Source: Caballeronia catudaia
GTDB lineage: Bacteria > Pseudomonadota > Gammaproteobacteria > Burkholderiales > Burkholderiaceae
Direction: 5' to 3'
Length of the DNA stretch: 64,000 nucleotides
NCBI RefSeq assembly: GCF_001544755.2
Contig: NZ_FCOF02000003.1
Location: forward strand, 248,001 to 312,000
A program made the translations under genes and the position numbers. Under the pieces are notes generated by a model. It made no database searches and was not told the DNA's origin. It saw nothing but the letters and a program-made list of their open reading frames with translations. Shown here piece by piece: positions 1 to 8,560 of the stretch (its first letter is position 1; each line of letters starts with the position of its first letter).

Positions 1-121
1 CGCCGATCTTGATCGGCTCGCCCGCTGCGTGTGCCCCGGCCGAGAAGCCAAGCCCCGCCATCACCGTACCCGTTGCAATGACGGTGTTCATTCCCCGCCA
101 CGATTTGCCCTTTGACATCAT
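1..121 (-). CDS. ABC-type substrate-binding protein, N-terminal fragment (runs off the window)
   Basis: Only the first 40 residues are inside the window. They start with two adjacent Met codons (121 and 118), follow a GGGGAGA ribosome site, and form a Sec-type signal peptide: basic start (MMSKGKSWRG), hydrophobic core, then an AHA-A cleavage context. The mature part begins GEPIKIG, the usual first strand of periplasmic solute-binding proteins, often of the branched-chain amino acid or amide (LivJ/UrtA) type. The product would bind a solute in the periplasm for an ABC importer encoded to the left of the window. Substrate cannot be told from this fragment. Confidence 0.7.
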   Translation of the reverse strand, partial: MMSKGKSWRGMNTVIATGTVMAGLGFSAGAHAAGEPIKIG

Positions 122-343
122 CAGTCTCCCCTTGCTTTGTAGTGAATCGTGGAGCGACGCAAGCCAAGCACATGCAGCAATTAAGGATTTGCCGACAAAC
201 AGTAGCACTCGCGTTTCGCGCACTGAATCGGTAATAACGCGATAAAAGAAAATCATGCGGAAACGTCATCAATCAGGCGATATTCTTTCAGTTGACTTTC
301 ATCGAGCGCGTTATCCTCGTAGTCCTTATTATTTTTACAACCA

Positions 344-376
344 CAAAAAAACCCAGGAGTCTCACTTCCTGGGTTT
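344..376 (-). terminator. Rho-independent terminator
   Basis: A perfect 10-bp stem (349-358 with 367-376) with an 8-nt loop. On the minus strand it is followed by seven T residues. It lies about 20 nt after the stop of the small minus-strand gene at 398-562, so it most likely ends that transcript. Confidence 0.8.
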
Positions 377-397
377 CGCCGTTCATCGTCACTGCGG

Positions 398-562
398 CTA
401 CTGCCATTTCGCTTTCTTATGGCGATTGCGGCCAATAACGTCCCATAGCTTTTTCGCCTGCTTCTGGACCGACTTCCCGCTTTCTTCGTGGTGCTCTGCC
501 TCACCGGCGTGAGCCACCGTGCCGCCCCGCCTCGCGTGCCTGAACAGTTCAGCGAATCTCAT
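398..562 (-). CDS. Small basic hypothetical protein (54 aa)
   Basis: A 54-residue reading frame that begins MRFAELFRHARRGG and ends in a Lys-rich tail (RNRHKKAKWQ). Support comes from context: a strong GGAGGT ribosome site 5 nt before the ATG and a textbook intrinsic terminator just after the stop, so it looks like a free-standing transcription unit. The middle is rich in His, Glu, Lys and Gln; there is no signal peptide or membrane segment. The charge pattern could suit a nucleic-acid or ribosome contact, but that is speculation and I do not recognise the family. Confidence 0.6.
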   Translation of the reverse strand: MRFAELFRHARRGGTVAHAGEAEHHEESGKSVQKQAKKLWDVIGRNRHKKAKWQ

Positions 563-781
563 CGCAACCTCCTTTCGCAGCGAACGCGCCGCGAGATTTC
601 AGTCTACTCCGGCTGGCGGCCGGCGTTATCGCCTCATTCCCGATGCGTCGGTATCCGCCATTGCACGTTCAGCAGATGGTCGCGCATGCACGCGGCCGCC
701 GTAGCGCCGTCGCGCTTTTTCTCGCGCGTTCGGCTTCATCATTTCCCCGGCTCGTTTTATCCGCGCGACATTCAGCTCGGG

Positions 782-953
782 AAGATGTCGGCGGAGGGCA
801 ACTTCCCGCAAGCGACGCTCGATGCCCTGCGCGCGCGGCCACGAACTCACGGTCGCCGAGCCGTGGTCGCTCGGACACGTATGCGCCGTGGGCATCCGCA
901 ACGGCCTGATGCGCGGCGCCGCCACGCCGCGCCAGATGCAGGCTTACGCGATC
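782..953 (+). pseudogene. Remnant of gamma-glutamyltransferase C-terminus (frameshifted)
   Basis: Two adjacent reading frames join into one typical Ggt C-terminal stretch. Frame one (782 to about 836) gives EGNFPQATLDALRA; frame three (837 to 953) continues GHELTVAEPWSLGHVCAVGI and then LMRGAATPRQMQAYAI. This is the conserved end of the small subunit of gamma-glutamyltransferases. The change of frame near 836 and the missing rest of the gene make it a dead fragment. Its right edge abuts a remnant of an unrelated MFS gene. The stretch 563-781 to its left holds nothing I can identify. Confidence 0.65.
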
Positions 954-955
954 CG

Positions 956-1160
956 TATATCGGCTATTTCATCATCGGCCGCCGCCGCATCATGATGAGC
1001 GCGCTCGCGATCTATTGCGTCGCGTCGCTCGCGAGCGCCACCGCGCAGGACTGGCATACGTTCTTCGCGTGGCGCATCGTCGCGGGCTTCGGCTCGGGCG
1101 CGGAAACGCTGTGGTGGCGCCGCACGCTGCCCGAATCGCCGCGCTGGATGGAAAGCCAGT
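956..1160 (+). pseudogene. Remnant of an MFS (sugar-porter-like) transporter
   Basis: The translation reads GYFIIGRRRIMMSALAIYC, a loop 2-3 GRRR signature followed by TM3, then WRIVAGFGSGAE typical of TM4, and abruptly LPESPRWM, a motif that normally occurs some 60 residues later, before the central loop. So an internal deletion has fused two parts of one transporter, and both ends are missing. No start or ribosome site precedes it. From 1161 to 1377 there is no recognisable coding sequence. Confidence 0.6.
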
Positions 1161-1377
1161 CTTCGCGTTCTTCATTCCGGACCGCCTTTATGACACCAGC
1201 GCGCAGGAGGCGAACGCGCTCGGCCCGTCGTCGCCCGCAGGCGATGCGGATGCCGATGGCGTCGTGACCAAAGCGCTCAATCCGCGTTGATGAGCCTGTT
1301 GCTGCATCGCAGGCAATAGGTCCGAATCGTTACAATGCCCCGGATGAATGCCCCTTCGACGGCATCGAGTCCGAGAC

Positions 1378-2085
1378 ATGCTGACTTCTTATTTCTGGAG
1401 CGGCGACGCCATCCGCAGTCGACGCGTAAGTGACATCGTTTTATCAGCCACGCTCGACGTGCCTGCGCCCTCTGCGCGCGTGCTGGCGGATTGGCAAAGA
1501 GAGACATCGACGCGGCTCGATCTGGAACCCGGCGATGTCGAGGCCATGCCTTTGGCGCGGACACAAATGCGCTGGCCGGACTACAGGCGCTGCGTGCAGG
1601 CCATGTCCGACTGGACGCGCGCGCTTGGACTCTCCGACGTGCTGGCCGCGAGCGACGTCGCGCTGATGGCCTGTCGCGGCGCGCGCTATCACCATGACGG
1701 TGCGCAATATGGCGGCGCGGCCTTTTGCAATCTCTTCCTGAGCGAGGACAAAGGTCTGGACTTGCATTTTCCGTCGACGGGCCATCGCATTCCCCTGACT
1801 CGCGGAACCGCCGTGATATTCGATACGGGCCAGCCTCACGGCGTCATTCAGCGCCGCAGCGGCAATTTCAGTGTCGCCGATTTCGCGCCGGATCAGGATT
1901 GCATCCAGATATTCCTCACTTGGGAGCTTCCCATCGAAGACGCTCATGTCGCGCGGCTACTCGACGTGAAGTTCGACGTCGCCCCTTCGACGTCGCTGCA
2001 ACCGGATGAAGAGCAAGTCTGGTTGAACGGCTCACCCGCCGCTGTGTGTCCGGAATCCGGTCGCTGGCAGTCGGACGCTCATTGA
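1378..2085 (+). CDS. Fe(II)/2-oxoglutarate-dependent oxygenase-like protein
   Basis: A 235-residue protein starting MLTSYFWSG. Its centre holds [17 protein letters not shown], then [16 protein letters not shown], that is H-x-D about 50 residues before a second His (QPHGV). This is the spacing and flavour of the 2-His-1-carboxylate iron site of double-stranded beta-helix oxygenases. No signal peptide is seen, so it is probably cytoplasmic. An upstream ATG (1348) in frame is possible, but the 1378 start fits the globular domain better. It stands alone between pseudogene remnants and has no operon partner to hint at the substrate. Confidence is moderate for the fold and low for function. Confidence 0.6.
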   Translation: MLTSYFWSGDAIRSRRVSDIVLSATLDVPAPSARVLADWQRETSTRLDLEPGDVEAMPLARTQMRWPDYRRCVQAMSDWTRALGLSDVLAASDVALMACRGARYHHDGAQYGGAAFCNLFLSEDKGLDLHFPSTGHRIPLTRGTAVIFDTGQPHGVIQRRSGNFSVADFAPDQDCIQIFLTWELPIEDAHVARLLDVKFDVAPSTSLQPDEEQVWLNGSPAAVCPESGRWQSDAH

Positions 2086-2112
2086 CGAGCGCCGCCGCGC
2101 GCAATCCCTGAC

Positions 2113-2480
2113 GTGCGTCTTTGGCGCGCGGTCGATCACGAGCCCGAGCACATCGGGGCGGCTGTAATGACCGCGGGAGTCCATCATGCGTTTGCGCTTG
2201 TCGATCTGCCAGAAGTCGAGATCCGCGATGACTTCGCCCTCTCCTTCACGCAGCGGTGCGCCACCCATGAACTCGCCTTCCGGCGACACGCGACGGCGCG
2301 CAAGCCTGAGCCATCTCCCATTCCCCAGACCATTCTCTCGCGATAGGTCGGCGAGAGCTTTCGACGGCGCTGCACCGGCGTGCCATCGGCATCGAATAGC
2401 AATTGCGTGTTGTAGAGGGTCCCGCCGTCGCGTTCGTTGACGCCAATCGACACCACCATGCCGGCCTGGCGCTCCGCTTC
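2113..2480 (-). pseudogene. Nitrilase/amidohydrolase remnant (internal deletion)
   Basis: Two minus-strand pieces in different frames belong to one carbon-nitrogen hydrolase. The first (about 2456-2310) reads [20 protein letters not shown], then [20 protein letters not shown], the conserved lead-up to the catalytic Cys of nitrilases. The second (about 2270-2115) reads [15 protein letters not shown] and [16 protein letters not shown], the C-terminal hallmark. The segment between, which should carry the CWEH nucleophile box, is absent, and the N-terminal third is gone too. The gene cannot make an active enzyme. Confidence 0.75.
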
Positions 2481-2553
2481 GCCCGATGGCCGACGCGAGC
2501 AGACAAAACACAGCTAAGATGAACCCCTCGACAACCATGAAGGGCGACATCGA

Positions 2554-3180
2554 ATGCTGACGATCTGGGGCAGAGCCAACTCGGTCAACGTGCAGAAAGT
2601 GCTGTGGTGTTGCGAGGAGCTTGGCCTCGCGTACGACCGCATCGACGCGGGCCTGCAATTCGGGCGCAACACCGAACCCGACTACCTCGCGATGAACCCG
2701 ATGGGCCGCGTGCCCACGCTGGTCGACGGCGATTTCGTGCTGTGGGAATCGAACGCGATCATCCGTTATCTCGCGATGCAGTACGGCCCCGACAGCTCGC
2801 TCTACCCCGTCGCGCCGAAGGTTCGCGCGAGCGCCGACCGCTGGCTCGACTGGTCGCTTTCCACGCTGCAACCCGCCGAACGCCCAGTCTTCTGGGGCTA
2901 TATCCGCACGAGCGCAGCCGAGCGCGATATGGCGCAGCTCGCCGCAGCAGCAAGTGAAGTGGAGAAGCTATGGCGCGTCGTCGATGCACATCTAGAAGGC
3001 CGCGATTATCTCGAAGGCGGCACGTTCACCCTCGCCGATCTCGTCATCGCCGCTTATGCGCGCCGCTGGTTCGGGATCGCCGAACTCGCGCGGCCCGCAT
3101 TGCCCGAACTCGAGCGCTGGTACATCGGCATCACGCAGCGCGCGGGGTTTCAGCGCCATGTGTCGCCCGCATTGACCTGA
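2554..3180 (+). CDS. Glutathione S-transferase family protein
   Basis: A 208-residue cytosolic GST. The N-terminal thioredoxin-like domain shows [11 protein letters not shown] (residues 5-15, putative catalytic Ser10), the cis-Pro segment RVPTL (52-56) and the glutathione-contacting ESNAIIRY (65-72). An all-helical C-terminal domain ends in [16 protein letters not shown]. Such enzymes conjugate or reduce electrophiles using glutathione. It is followed after 15 nt by a second, distinct GST, so the two are probably cotranscribed, perhaps with the acyl-CoA synthetase further on. The substrate cannot be read from the sequence. Confidence 0.9.
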   Translation: MLTIWGRANSVNVQKVLWCCEELGLAYDRIDAGLQFGRNTEPDYLAMNPMGRVPTLVDGDFVLWESNAIIRYLAMQYGPDSSLYPVAPKVRASADRWLDWSLSTLQPAERPVFWGYIRTSAAERDMAQLAAAASEVEKLWRVVDAHLEGRDYLEGGTFTLADLVIAAYARRWFGIAELARPALPELERWYIGITQRAGFQRHVSPALT

Positions 3181-3195
3181 ACGGGGACGCACGCC

Positions 3196-3831
3196 ATGAC
3201 CATCGAACTGCATACCTGGAATACGCCCAACGGACGCAAGATCAGCGTCGCGCTGGAAGAAATGCAACTGCCCTACATCGTGAAGACGGTGAACATCACG
3301 AAGGGCGAGCAGCACGCGCCCGGCTTTCTGCGTATCAGCCCGAATAACCGCATTCCGGCGATCGTCGACCCGGACGGACCCGACGGCAAGCCGATCAGCG
3401 TGTTCGAATCCGGCGCCATCCTGCTCTATCTCGGCGAGAAGACCGGCAAGTTTCTGCCCGCCAGTTTGCGCGATCGCGTGCCCGTGCTCGAATGGCTGAT
3501 GTGGCAGATGGGCGGCTTCGGCCCGATGCCCGGACAGGTGCATCACTTTCGCGCGGTCGAGCCGGAAAGCGACCGGCGTTATGGACTCGCGCGTTACTCC
3601 GACGAAACGCGCCGCCTCTATCGCGTGCTCGACAAGCGTCTTGCCGAAGTGGAATACGTCGCGGGCGAGATGTCCGTCGCCGATTTCGCGATTCTCGGCT
3701 GGGCGTGGCGGCACGAACGTCATCAGGTTTCGCTCGATGACTATCCGAACGTCAAACGCTGGTATGAAGCGCTTTTCGCGCGTCCGGGCGTTAAGCGTGG
3801 CTTTGAAATCAAGCTCGACGATCTCGCCTGA
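3196..3831 (+). CDS. Glutathione transferase-like disulfide-bond oxidoreductase (YfcG/Ure2p type)
   Basis: A 211-residue protein closely following the YfcG pattern: WNTPNGRKISVALEE (8-22), FLRISPNNRIPAIVDP (44-59) and FESGAILLYL (70-79), then WQMGGFGPMPGQ in the helical domain. YfcG and relatives reduce disulfides with glutathione bound through a Thr/Asn pair (TPNG) instead of a catalytic Tyr, Ser or Cys, and that motif is intact here. It sits 15 nt behind another GST. No export signal is seen; it should be cytosolic. Confidence 0.88.
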   Translation: MTIELHTWNTPNGRKISVALEEMQLPYIVKTVNITKGEQHAPGFLRISPNNRIPAIVDPDGPDGKPISVFESGAILLYLGEKTGKFLPASLRDRVPVLEWLMWQMGGFGPMPGQVHHFRAVEPESDRRYGLARYSDETRRLYRVLDKRLAEVEYVAGEMSVADFAILGWAWRHERHQVSLDDYPNVKRWYEALFARPGVKRGFEIKLDDLA

Positions 3832-3951
3832 TCAGGGCAAACCATGAGACGGCGCGTCAGATTAACGTAAGTTGCGCGCGTGATAACGCTCTTCTAAGAA
3901 ACATGAGCGACACTGACTCGATCTGATAGATCCGCGCCTGAGGAGATGACC

Positions 3952-5595
3952 ATGAGCGCCAGCATGTACGACGAAGGCCTTCCCAAAACGGCCGCCAACT
4001 TCGCGGCGCTGACGCCGCTCAATTTCATCGAGCGCGCGGCCTCGGTTTATCCAACGCGCGCCGCCGTCGTGCATGGCGACGTGCGGCGCAACTGGGCCGA
4101 GACCTATGCGCGCACACGGCGGCTCGCGTCCGCGCTCGCCGCGCGTGGCATCGGCGTTGGCGATACCGTCGCCGCGATGCTGCCGAACACGCCGGAAATG
4201 GTCGAAGCGCACTTCGGCGTGCCGATGACGGGCGCCGTGCTCAACGCGCTCAACACGCGGCTCGACGCCAACACCCTCGCTTTCATGCTCACGCACGGCG
4301 AGGCGAAGGCGGTGTTCGTCGACCGGGAGTTCTCGGACGTGATGCGCCGCGCGCTCGAGAACGTGCCGCAGAATGTGCTCGTCATCGACGTGGACGATCC
4401 GCAGTACACGGGCGCGGGCGAACGCATCGGCGAAATCGACTATGAAGCGCTGCTCGCGAGCGGCGATCCCGCATACGAATGGTCGCCGCCGTCGGACGAA
4501 TGGAACGCGATCTGCCTGAACTACACGTCGGGCACGACGGGCAATCCGAAGGGCGTCGTGTATCACCATCGCGGCGCGTACACGAATGCGATCAGCAATA
4601 TCCTCGAATGGGATATGCCGACGCACGCCGTGTATCTGTGGACGCTGCCGATGTTCCATTGCAACGGCTGGTGCTTTCCGTGGACCGTCGCGGCGCGCGC
4701 GGGCGTGAACGTGTGCCTGCGAAAGATCGAGGCGAAAACCGTCTTCGATCTGATCCGCAAGGAAGGCGTCACGCACTATTGCGGCGCGCCGATCGTGCAG
4801 AACCTGCTCGTCAATGCACCCGATGAAATGAAGGCCGGCATCGGGCAGACGGTTCATGCGATGGTCGCAGGGGCCGCGCCGCCCGCCACGATGATCGAAG
4901 GCATGGAGCGCATGGGCTTCCGGCTGACGCACGTGTACGGATTGACCGAGGTATATGGACCCGCCACTGTCTGCGCGCATCAGGAAGAATGGCGCGCGCT
5001 CGATGTCCACGAGCGCGCACGTCTCAATGCGCGGCAAGGCGTGCGCTATCACCTGCAAGATGCCGTGAGCGTGCGCGATCCATCGACGATGGAACTCGTG
5101 CCGTCGGATGGCGAGACCATCGGCGAGATCATGTTCCGCGGCAACATCGCGATGAAGGGGTATCTGAAGAACGCGGCCGCCACCGAGGAAGCGTTTCGCG
5201 GCGGCTGGTTCCATACGGGCGATCTGGCTGTCGCCTATCCGGATGGTTACGTTCGCATCAAGGATCGCAGCAAGGACATCATCATCTCGGGCGGCGAGAA
5301 CATATCGAGCATCGAAGTGGAAGACGTGTTGTACCGGCATCCCGCCGTGCTCGCGGTGGCCGTAGTCGCGAAGCCCGATGCGCGTTGGGGCGAAACGCCT
5401 TGCGCCTTCGTCGAGCTGAAACCCGGCGCGCATGCGAGCGTGGAGGAGCTGATCGCGCATTGCAAGGCGCAGCTCGCGGGCTTCAAGGTGCCGCGCGCCA
5501 TCGAGTTCTGCGAGTTGCCGAAGACATCGACCGGCAAGATCCAGAAGTTCGCGCTGCGCAAGATCGCGGGCTCGGTCGCGGCGATCGACGTTTGA
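3952..5595 (+). CDS. AMP-dependent acyl-CoA synthetase (medium/short-chain type)
   Basis: A 547-residue ANL-family ligase that activates a carboxylic acid to its CoA thioester through an acyl-adenylate. The P-loop YTSGTTGNPKGV lies near residues 191-202, followed by VYGLTEVYGPATVC, the GWFHTGDLA hinge aspartate region, KDRSKDIIISGGENI, and the C-terminal catalytic Lys in PKTSTGKIQKFALR. The second ATG (3952) was chosen because AGGAG ends 6 nt before it; the ATG at 3946 touches that site. The next gene, an enoyl-CoA hydratase, starts right behind, so the two probably act in sequence on the same acyl chain. The family resembles DmdB-like and fatty-acyl ligases; the exact substrate is unknown. 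Confidence 0.9.
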   Translation: MSASMYDEGLPKTAANFAALTPLNFIERAASVYPTRAAVVHGDVRRNWAETYARTRRLASALAARGIGVGDTVAAMLPNTPEMVEAHFGVPMTGAVLNALNTRLDANTLAFMLTHGEAKAVFVDREFSDVMRRALENVPQNVLVIDVDDPQYTGAGERIGEIDYEALLASGDPAYEWSPPSDEWNAICLNYTSGTTGNPKGVVYHHRGAYTNAISNILEWDMPTHAVYLWTLPMFHCNGWCFPWTVAARAGVNVCLRKIEAKTVFDLIRKEGVTHYCGAPIVQNLLVNAPDEMKAGIGQTVHAMVAGAAPPATMIEGMERMGFRLTHVYGLTEVYGPATVCAHQEEWRALDVHERARLNARQGVRYHLQDAVSVRDPSTMELVPSDGETIGEIMFRGNIAMKGYLKNAAATEEAFRGGWFHTGDLAVAYPDGYVRIKDRSKDIIISGGENISSIEVEDVLYRHPAVLAVAVVAKPDARWGETPCAFVELKPGAHASVEELIAHCKAQLAGFKVPRAIEFCELPKTSTGKIQKFALRKIAGSVAAIDV

Positions 5596-5609
5596 TGGAG
5601 CGCTGCGAC

Positions 5610-6389
5610 ATGACCGAACTCGTTCTGATCGAACGCAATGCATATGGCATCGACGGCGCCGTCGCGCTGACGTTGAATCGTCCCGACGCGTTCAACGCCT
5701 TATCGGAAGCAATGCTCGAAGCGCTCGAACGCGCGTTGAAGGACATCGCCGCGTCGGATGCGCGCGTGGTCGTGCTGGCGGGCGCGGGGCGCGCGTTTTG
5801 CGCGGGCCACGACCTGAAGGAAATGCGCGCCGAGCCTGCGCTCGACTACTATCGCCAACTCTTCGCGCGCTGCTCGCGCCTGATGCTCACGATCCAGCGC
5901 ATGCCCCAGCCGGTGATTGCGCGCGTGCATGGCATCGCGACCGCGGCGGGCTGTCAGCTCGTCGCGATGTGCGATCTCGCGGTGTCATCGAGCGATGCGC
6001 GCTTTGCCGTATCGGGCGTGAATCTCGGGCTCTTCTGCTCGACGCCGAGCGTGGCGCTGTCGCGCAACGTATCGCGCAAGGCCGCGTTCGAAATGCTCGT
6101 GACGGGCGAGTTCATCGATGCAGCGACGGCGCGCGAACGCGGCCTCGTGAACCGCGTCGCACCGCCGGGCGAACTCGACGATGCCGTGCGCTCATTGGCC
6201 GCGACCATCGCCGCCAAGCCGCGCGAAGCGGTCGCGGCGGGCAAGGGTTTGTTCTATCGTCAACTCGAAACCGGCATCGAGGCCGCATACGCGCTCGCAT
6301 CGGAAACGATGGCCTGCAACATGATGGACGACGCCACGCTCGAAGGCACGCAGGCCTTCGTCGAAAAGCGCGCGCCGCGCTGGTCATGA
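5610..6389 (+). CDS. Enoyl-CoA hydratase/isomerase
   Basis: A 259-residue crotonase-fold enzyme. The two oxyanion-hole segments are visible: GAGRAFCAGHDLKEM near residues 55-70 and VHGIATAAGCQL near 105-116. The family hydrates 2-enoyl-CoA or does related chemistry. An in-frame ATG at 5595 overlaps the stop of the upstream acyl-CoA synthetase, but ATG 5610 has a GGAG site 9 nt upstream and is preferred. Tight coupling to the synthetase suggests a two-step activation and beta-oxidation module. Convergent with the DUF779 gene, from which it is only 4 nt away. Confidence 0.88.
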   Translation: MTELVLIERNAYGIDGAVALTLNRPDAFNALSEAMLEALERALKDIAASDARVVVLAGAGRAFCAGHDLKEMRAEPALDYYRQLFARCSRLMLTIQRMPQPVIARVHGIATAAGCQLVAMCDLAVSSSDARFAVSGVNLGLFCSTPSVALSRNVSRKAAFEMLVTGEFIDAATARERGLVNRVAPPGELDDAVRSLAATIAAKPREAVAAGKGLFYRQLETGIEAAYALASETMACNMMDDATLEGTQAFVEKRAPRWS

Positions 6390-6393
6390 ACGA

Positions 6394-6786
6394 TCAGCTC
6401 ACGTGCTCGACCGGATGCTGTTCGAGCCAGGCGTTCTCTTTGTCGCTATAAAGCCGTGAGCGCGTGAGAAAGCGCAGACCCGTCGGGCGCTCCAGCGAGA
6501 ACATGCCGCCGTTGCCCGGCACCGCATCGATGATGAGCTGCGTGTGCTGCCAATACTCGTATTGCGATTCGGTCATGTAGAACGGCACGCCGCCGATCGC
6601 GCCGAGCTTGACGTCGGAACCGCCGACCATGAATTCCTTCACCGGAAAGCACATCGGCGCGCTGCCGTCGCAGCATCCGCCCGATTGATGGAACAGCACG
6701 TCGCCATGCTCGGCCTTGAGCTTGTCGATGAGGCCGATCGCGGCGGGCGTCGCGGTCACGCGCAGCACTTCTTCCTGTTCGCTCAT
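6394..6786 (-). CDS. DUF779 family protein, partner of aldehyde dehydrogenase
   Basis: A 130-residue protein beginning MSEQEEVLRVTATPAA and carrying HQSGGCCDGSAPMCFP, the Cys-rich centre of the DUF779 family. These small proteins are commonly encoded directly next to acetaldehyde or aldehyde dehydrogenases of the AcoD/ExaC group; their biochemical role is not established. Here it follows the aldehyde dehydrogenase on the same strand after 59 nt, and a perfect 12-bp hairpin fills that gap. The three conserved Cys could bind a metal, which is inference. Confidence 0.85.
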   Translation of the reverse strand: MSEQEEVLRVTATPAAIGLIDKLKAEHGDVLFHQSGGCCDGSAPMCFPVKEFMVGGSDVKLGAIGGVPFYMTESQYEYWQHTQLIIDAVPGNGGMFSLERPTGLRFLTRSRLYSDKENAWLEQHPVEHVS

Positions 6787-6806
6787 GATGTTCTCGTTGT
6801 TCTGAT

Positions 6807-6837
6807 GGGCCGCCGCTGCGCGCAACAGCGGCGGCCC
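6807..6837 (-). other. Intercistronic hairpin between aldehyde dehydrogenase and DUF779 gene
   Basis: A perfect 12-bp inverted repeat (6807-6818 with 6826-6837, 7-nt loop) made almost wholly of G and C. On the transcript it sits 8 nt after the dehydrogenase stop and 20 nt before the DUF779 start. There is no T-run, so it is more likely an RNA-stabilising or attenuating element that sets the ratio of the two products than a full terminator. Confidence 0.65.
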
Positions 6838-6845
6838 ACTACGCT

Positions 6846-8366
6846 TTAGAAGAAGCCGAGCGGCTTGTCGCTATAGCTGACGAGCATGTTCTTCGTCTGC
6901 TGATAGTGATCGAGCATCATCTTGTGATTCTCACGTCCGATGCCCGACTGCTTGTAGCCGCCGAACGCCGCATGCGCCGGATACGCGTGATAGCAGTTGG
7001 TCCACACGCGGCCCGCCTGGATCGCACGGCCGAATCGATACGCACGCGTGCCGTCGCGCGTCCACACGCCCGCGCCGAGACCGTAGAGCGTATCGTTCGC
7101 GATTTCGAGCGCTTCTTCTTCGGTCTTGAAGGTCGTCACCGACAGCACCGGCCCGAAGATTTCTTCCTGGAAGATGCGCATCTTGTTGTGGCCTTTGAAC
7201 ACGGTCGGCTTGACGTAATAGCCTTTCGCAAGCTCGCCATCGAACGCGGCGCGCTCGCCGCCGGAGAGGCATTGCGCGCCTTCCTGCTTGCCGAGATCGA
7301 TATATGACAGGATCTTTTCCAACTGCTCCTGCGATGCCTGTGCGCCGATCATCGTCTTCGTATCGAGCGGATGGCCCTGCGCGATGGCCGCGACGCGCTT
7401 CAGCGCGCGTTCCATGAAGCGCTCGTAGATCGATTCCTGCACCAGCGCACGCGACGGGCACGTGCACACTTCGCCCTGATTCAACGCGAACATCGTGAAG
7501 CCTTCGAGCGCTTTGTCGAAGAAGCTGTCGTCGGCGTTCAGCACGTCCTCGAAGAAGATGTTCGGGCTCTTGCCGCCCAGTTCAAGCGTGACCGGAATCA
7601 GATTCTGGCTCGCATACTGCATGATGAGACGGCCCGTCGTGGTCTCGCCGGTGAACGCGATCTTCGCAATGCGCTTGTTCGACGCGAGCGGCTTGCCCGC
7701 TTCCAGACCGAAGCCGTTCACGACATTGAGGACGCCCGGCGGCAGAATGCCTTCGATCACTTCGAGCAGCACGAGAATCGATGCGGGCGTCTGCTCCGCC
7801 GGCTTCAGCACGACGCAATTGCCCGCCGCAAGCGCGGGCGCGAGCTTCCACACGGCCATCAGAATCGGGAAATTCCACGGAATGATCTGCCCGACGACGC
7901 CGAGCGGCTCGTGGAAGTGATACGCGACCGTATCGTGATCGATCTCCGAGATGCCGCCTTCCTGCGAACGCGCCGCGCTCGCGAAATAACGGAAGTGGTC
8001 GATGGCGAGCGGAATGTCCGCGGCCATCGTCTCGCGCAGCGGCTTGCCGTTGTCGATGGACTCGGCCACCGCGAGACGCTGCAGATTCGCTTCCATCCGA
8101 TCGGCGAGCTTCAGCAGCAGGTTCGCGCGATCGGCGACGGACGTCCTGCCCCACGACGTCTTCGCTGCGTGCGCGGCATCGAGCGCGGCTTCGATATCGG
8201 CTTCGCGCGAGCGCGGAATCGATGTGAAGGGCTCACCGGTGATTGGCGAGATGTTGTCGAAATACTCACCGCCCGCGGGCGGCACCCACTTGCCGCCGAT
8301 GAAGTTGCCGTACTGCTTTTTATAGGGATATTCCGTGCTCAGGAACTGCATCTCTGCGTGATTCAT
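6846..8366 (-). CDS. NAD-dependent (acet)aldehyde dehydrogenase, AcoD/ExaC type
   Basis: A 506-residue aldehyde dehydrogenase, the usual length for the acetaldehyde dehydrogenase group. The start [18 protein letters not shown] follows a GAGGAG site. Landmarks are [17 protein letters not shown] for cofactor binding, [15 protein letters not shown] with the general-base Glu, and [11 protein letters not shown] with the catalytic Cys. It oxidises an aldehyde such as acetaldehyde to the acid with NAD. The DUF779 gene follows on the same transcript. A candidate sigma-54 promoter 71-86 nt upstream suggests activation by an AcoR-type enhancer-binding protein, which is not encoded in this window. Confidence 0.92.
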   Translation of the reverse strand: MNHAEMQFLSTEYPYKKQYGNFIGGKWVPPAGGEYFDNISPITGEPFTSIPRSREADIEAALDAAHAAKTSWGRTSVADRANLLLKLADRMEANLQRLAVAESIDNGKPLRETMAADIPLAIDHFRYFASAARSQEGGISEIDHDTVAYHFHEPLGVVGQIIPWNFPILMAVWKLAPALAAGNCVVLKPAEQTPASILVLLEVIEGILPPGVLNVVNGFGLEAGKPLASNKRIAKIAFTGETTTGRLIMQYASQNLIPVTLELGGKSPNIFFEDVLNADDSFFDKALEGFTMFALNQGEVCTCPSRALVQESIYERFMERALKRVAAIAQGHPLDTKTMIGAQASQEQLEKILSYIDLGKQEGAQCLSGGERAAFDGELAKGYYVKPTVFKGHNKMRIFQEEIFGPVLSVTTFKTEEEALEIANDTLYGLGAGVWTRDGTRAYRFGRAIQAGRVWTNCYHAYPAHAAFGGYKQSGIGRENHKMMLDHYQQTKNMLVSYSDKPLGFF

Positions 8367-8436
8367 CGTGTGTGCTCCTCGCATGTCGACGTGAACGGGC
8401 CGGCACTGCCGATGTCCGGCACCGGTCGCTGTTGAT

Positions 8437-8452
8437 TGCGAGTTCCATGCCA
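8437..8452 (-). promoter_or_regulatory. Candidate sigma-54 (-24/-12) promoter of the aldehyde dehydrogenase operon
   Basis: On the minus strand the sequence is TGGCATGGAACTCGCA. The invariant GG (-24) and GC (-12) are exactly 10 nt apart, and it matches TGGCACG-N4-TTGC at all but two positions. Transcription would start near 8426, leaving a leader of about 60 nt. Sigma-54 control by AcoR-like activators is known for this enzyme group. Confidence 0.6.
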
Positions 8453-8543
8453 TCACGCGCGCGATCGCACGGGCCGGGCGAGAGCCGCATCGGCATGCGG
8501 TTGCGCGGCGCATCGTCAGGGTTTGCACGGGGCAGATGCGCAC

Positions 8544-8560
8544 TGTTCACATTCAGAACA
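8544..8560. promoter_or_regulatory. Inverted repeat, possible upstream activator site
   Basis: TGTTC-N7-GAACA, a 5-bp dyad about 100 bp upstream of the sigma-54-like element, the distance expected for an enhancer-binding protein. A single dyad of this length can occur by chance. Confidence 0.35.

Noticed and set aside
253..504. An 83-residue minus-strand frame over 253-504
   Set aside because: It runs through the terminator stem and overlaps the better supported 54-aa gene.
3862..5643. A 593-residue open frame on the minus strand opposite the acyl-CoA synthetase
   Set aside because: Arg/His/Asp-rich shadow of a GC-rich gene; no domain, no ribosome site, and the plus-strand frame has all ANL motifs.
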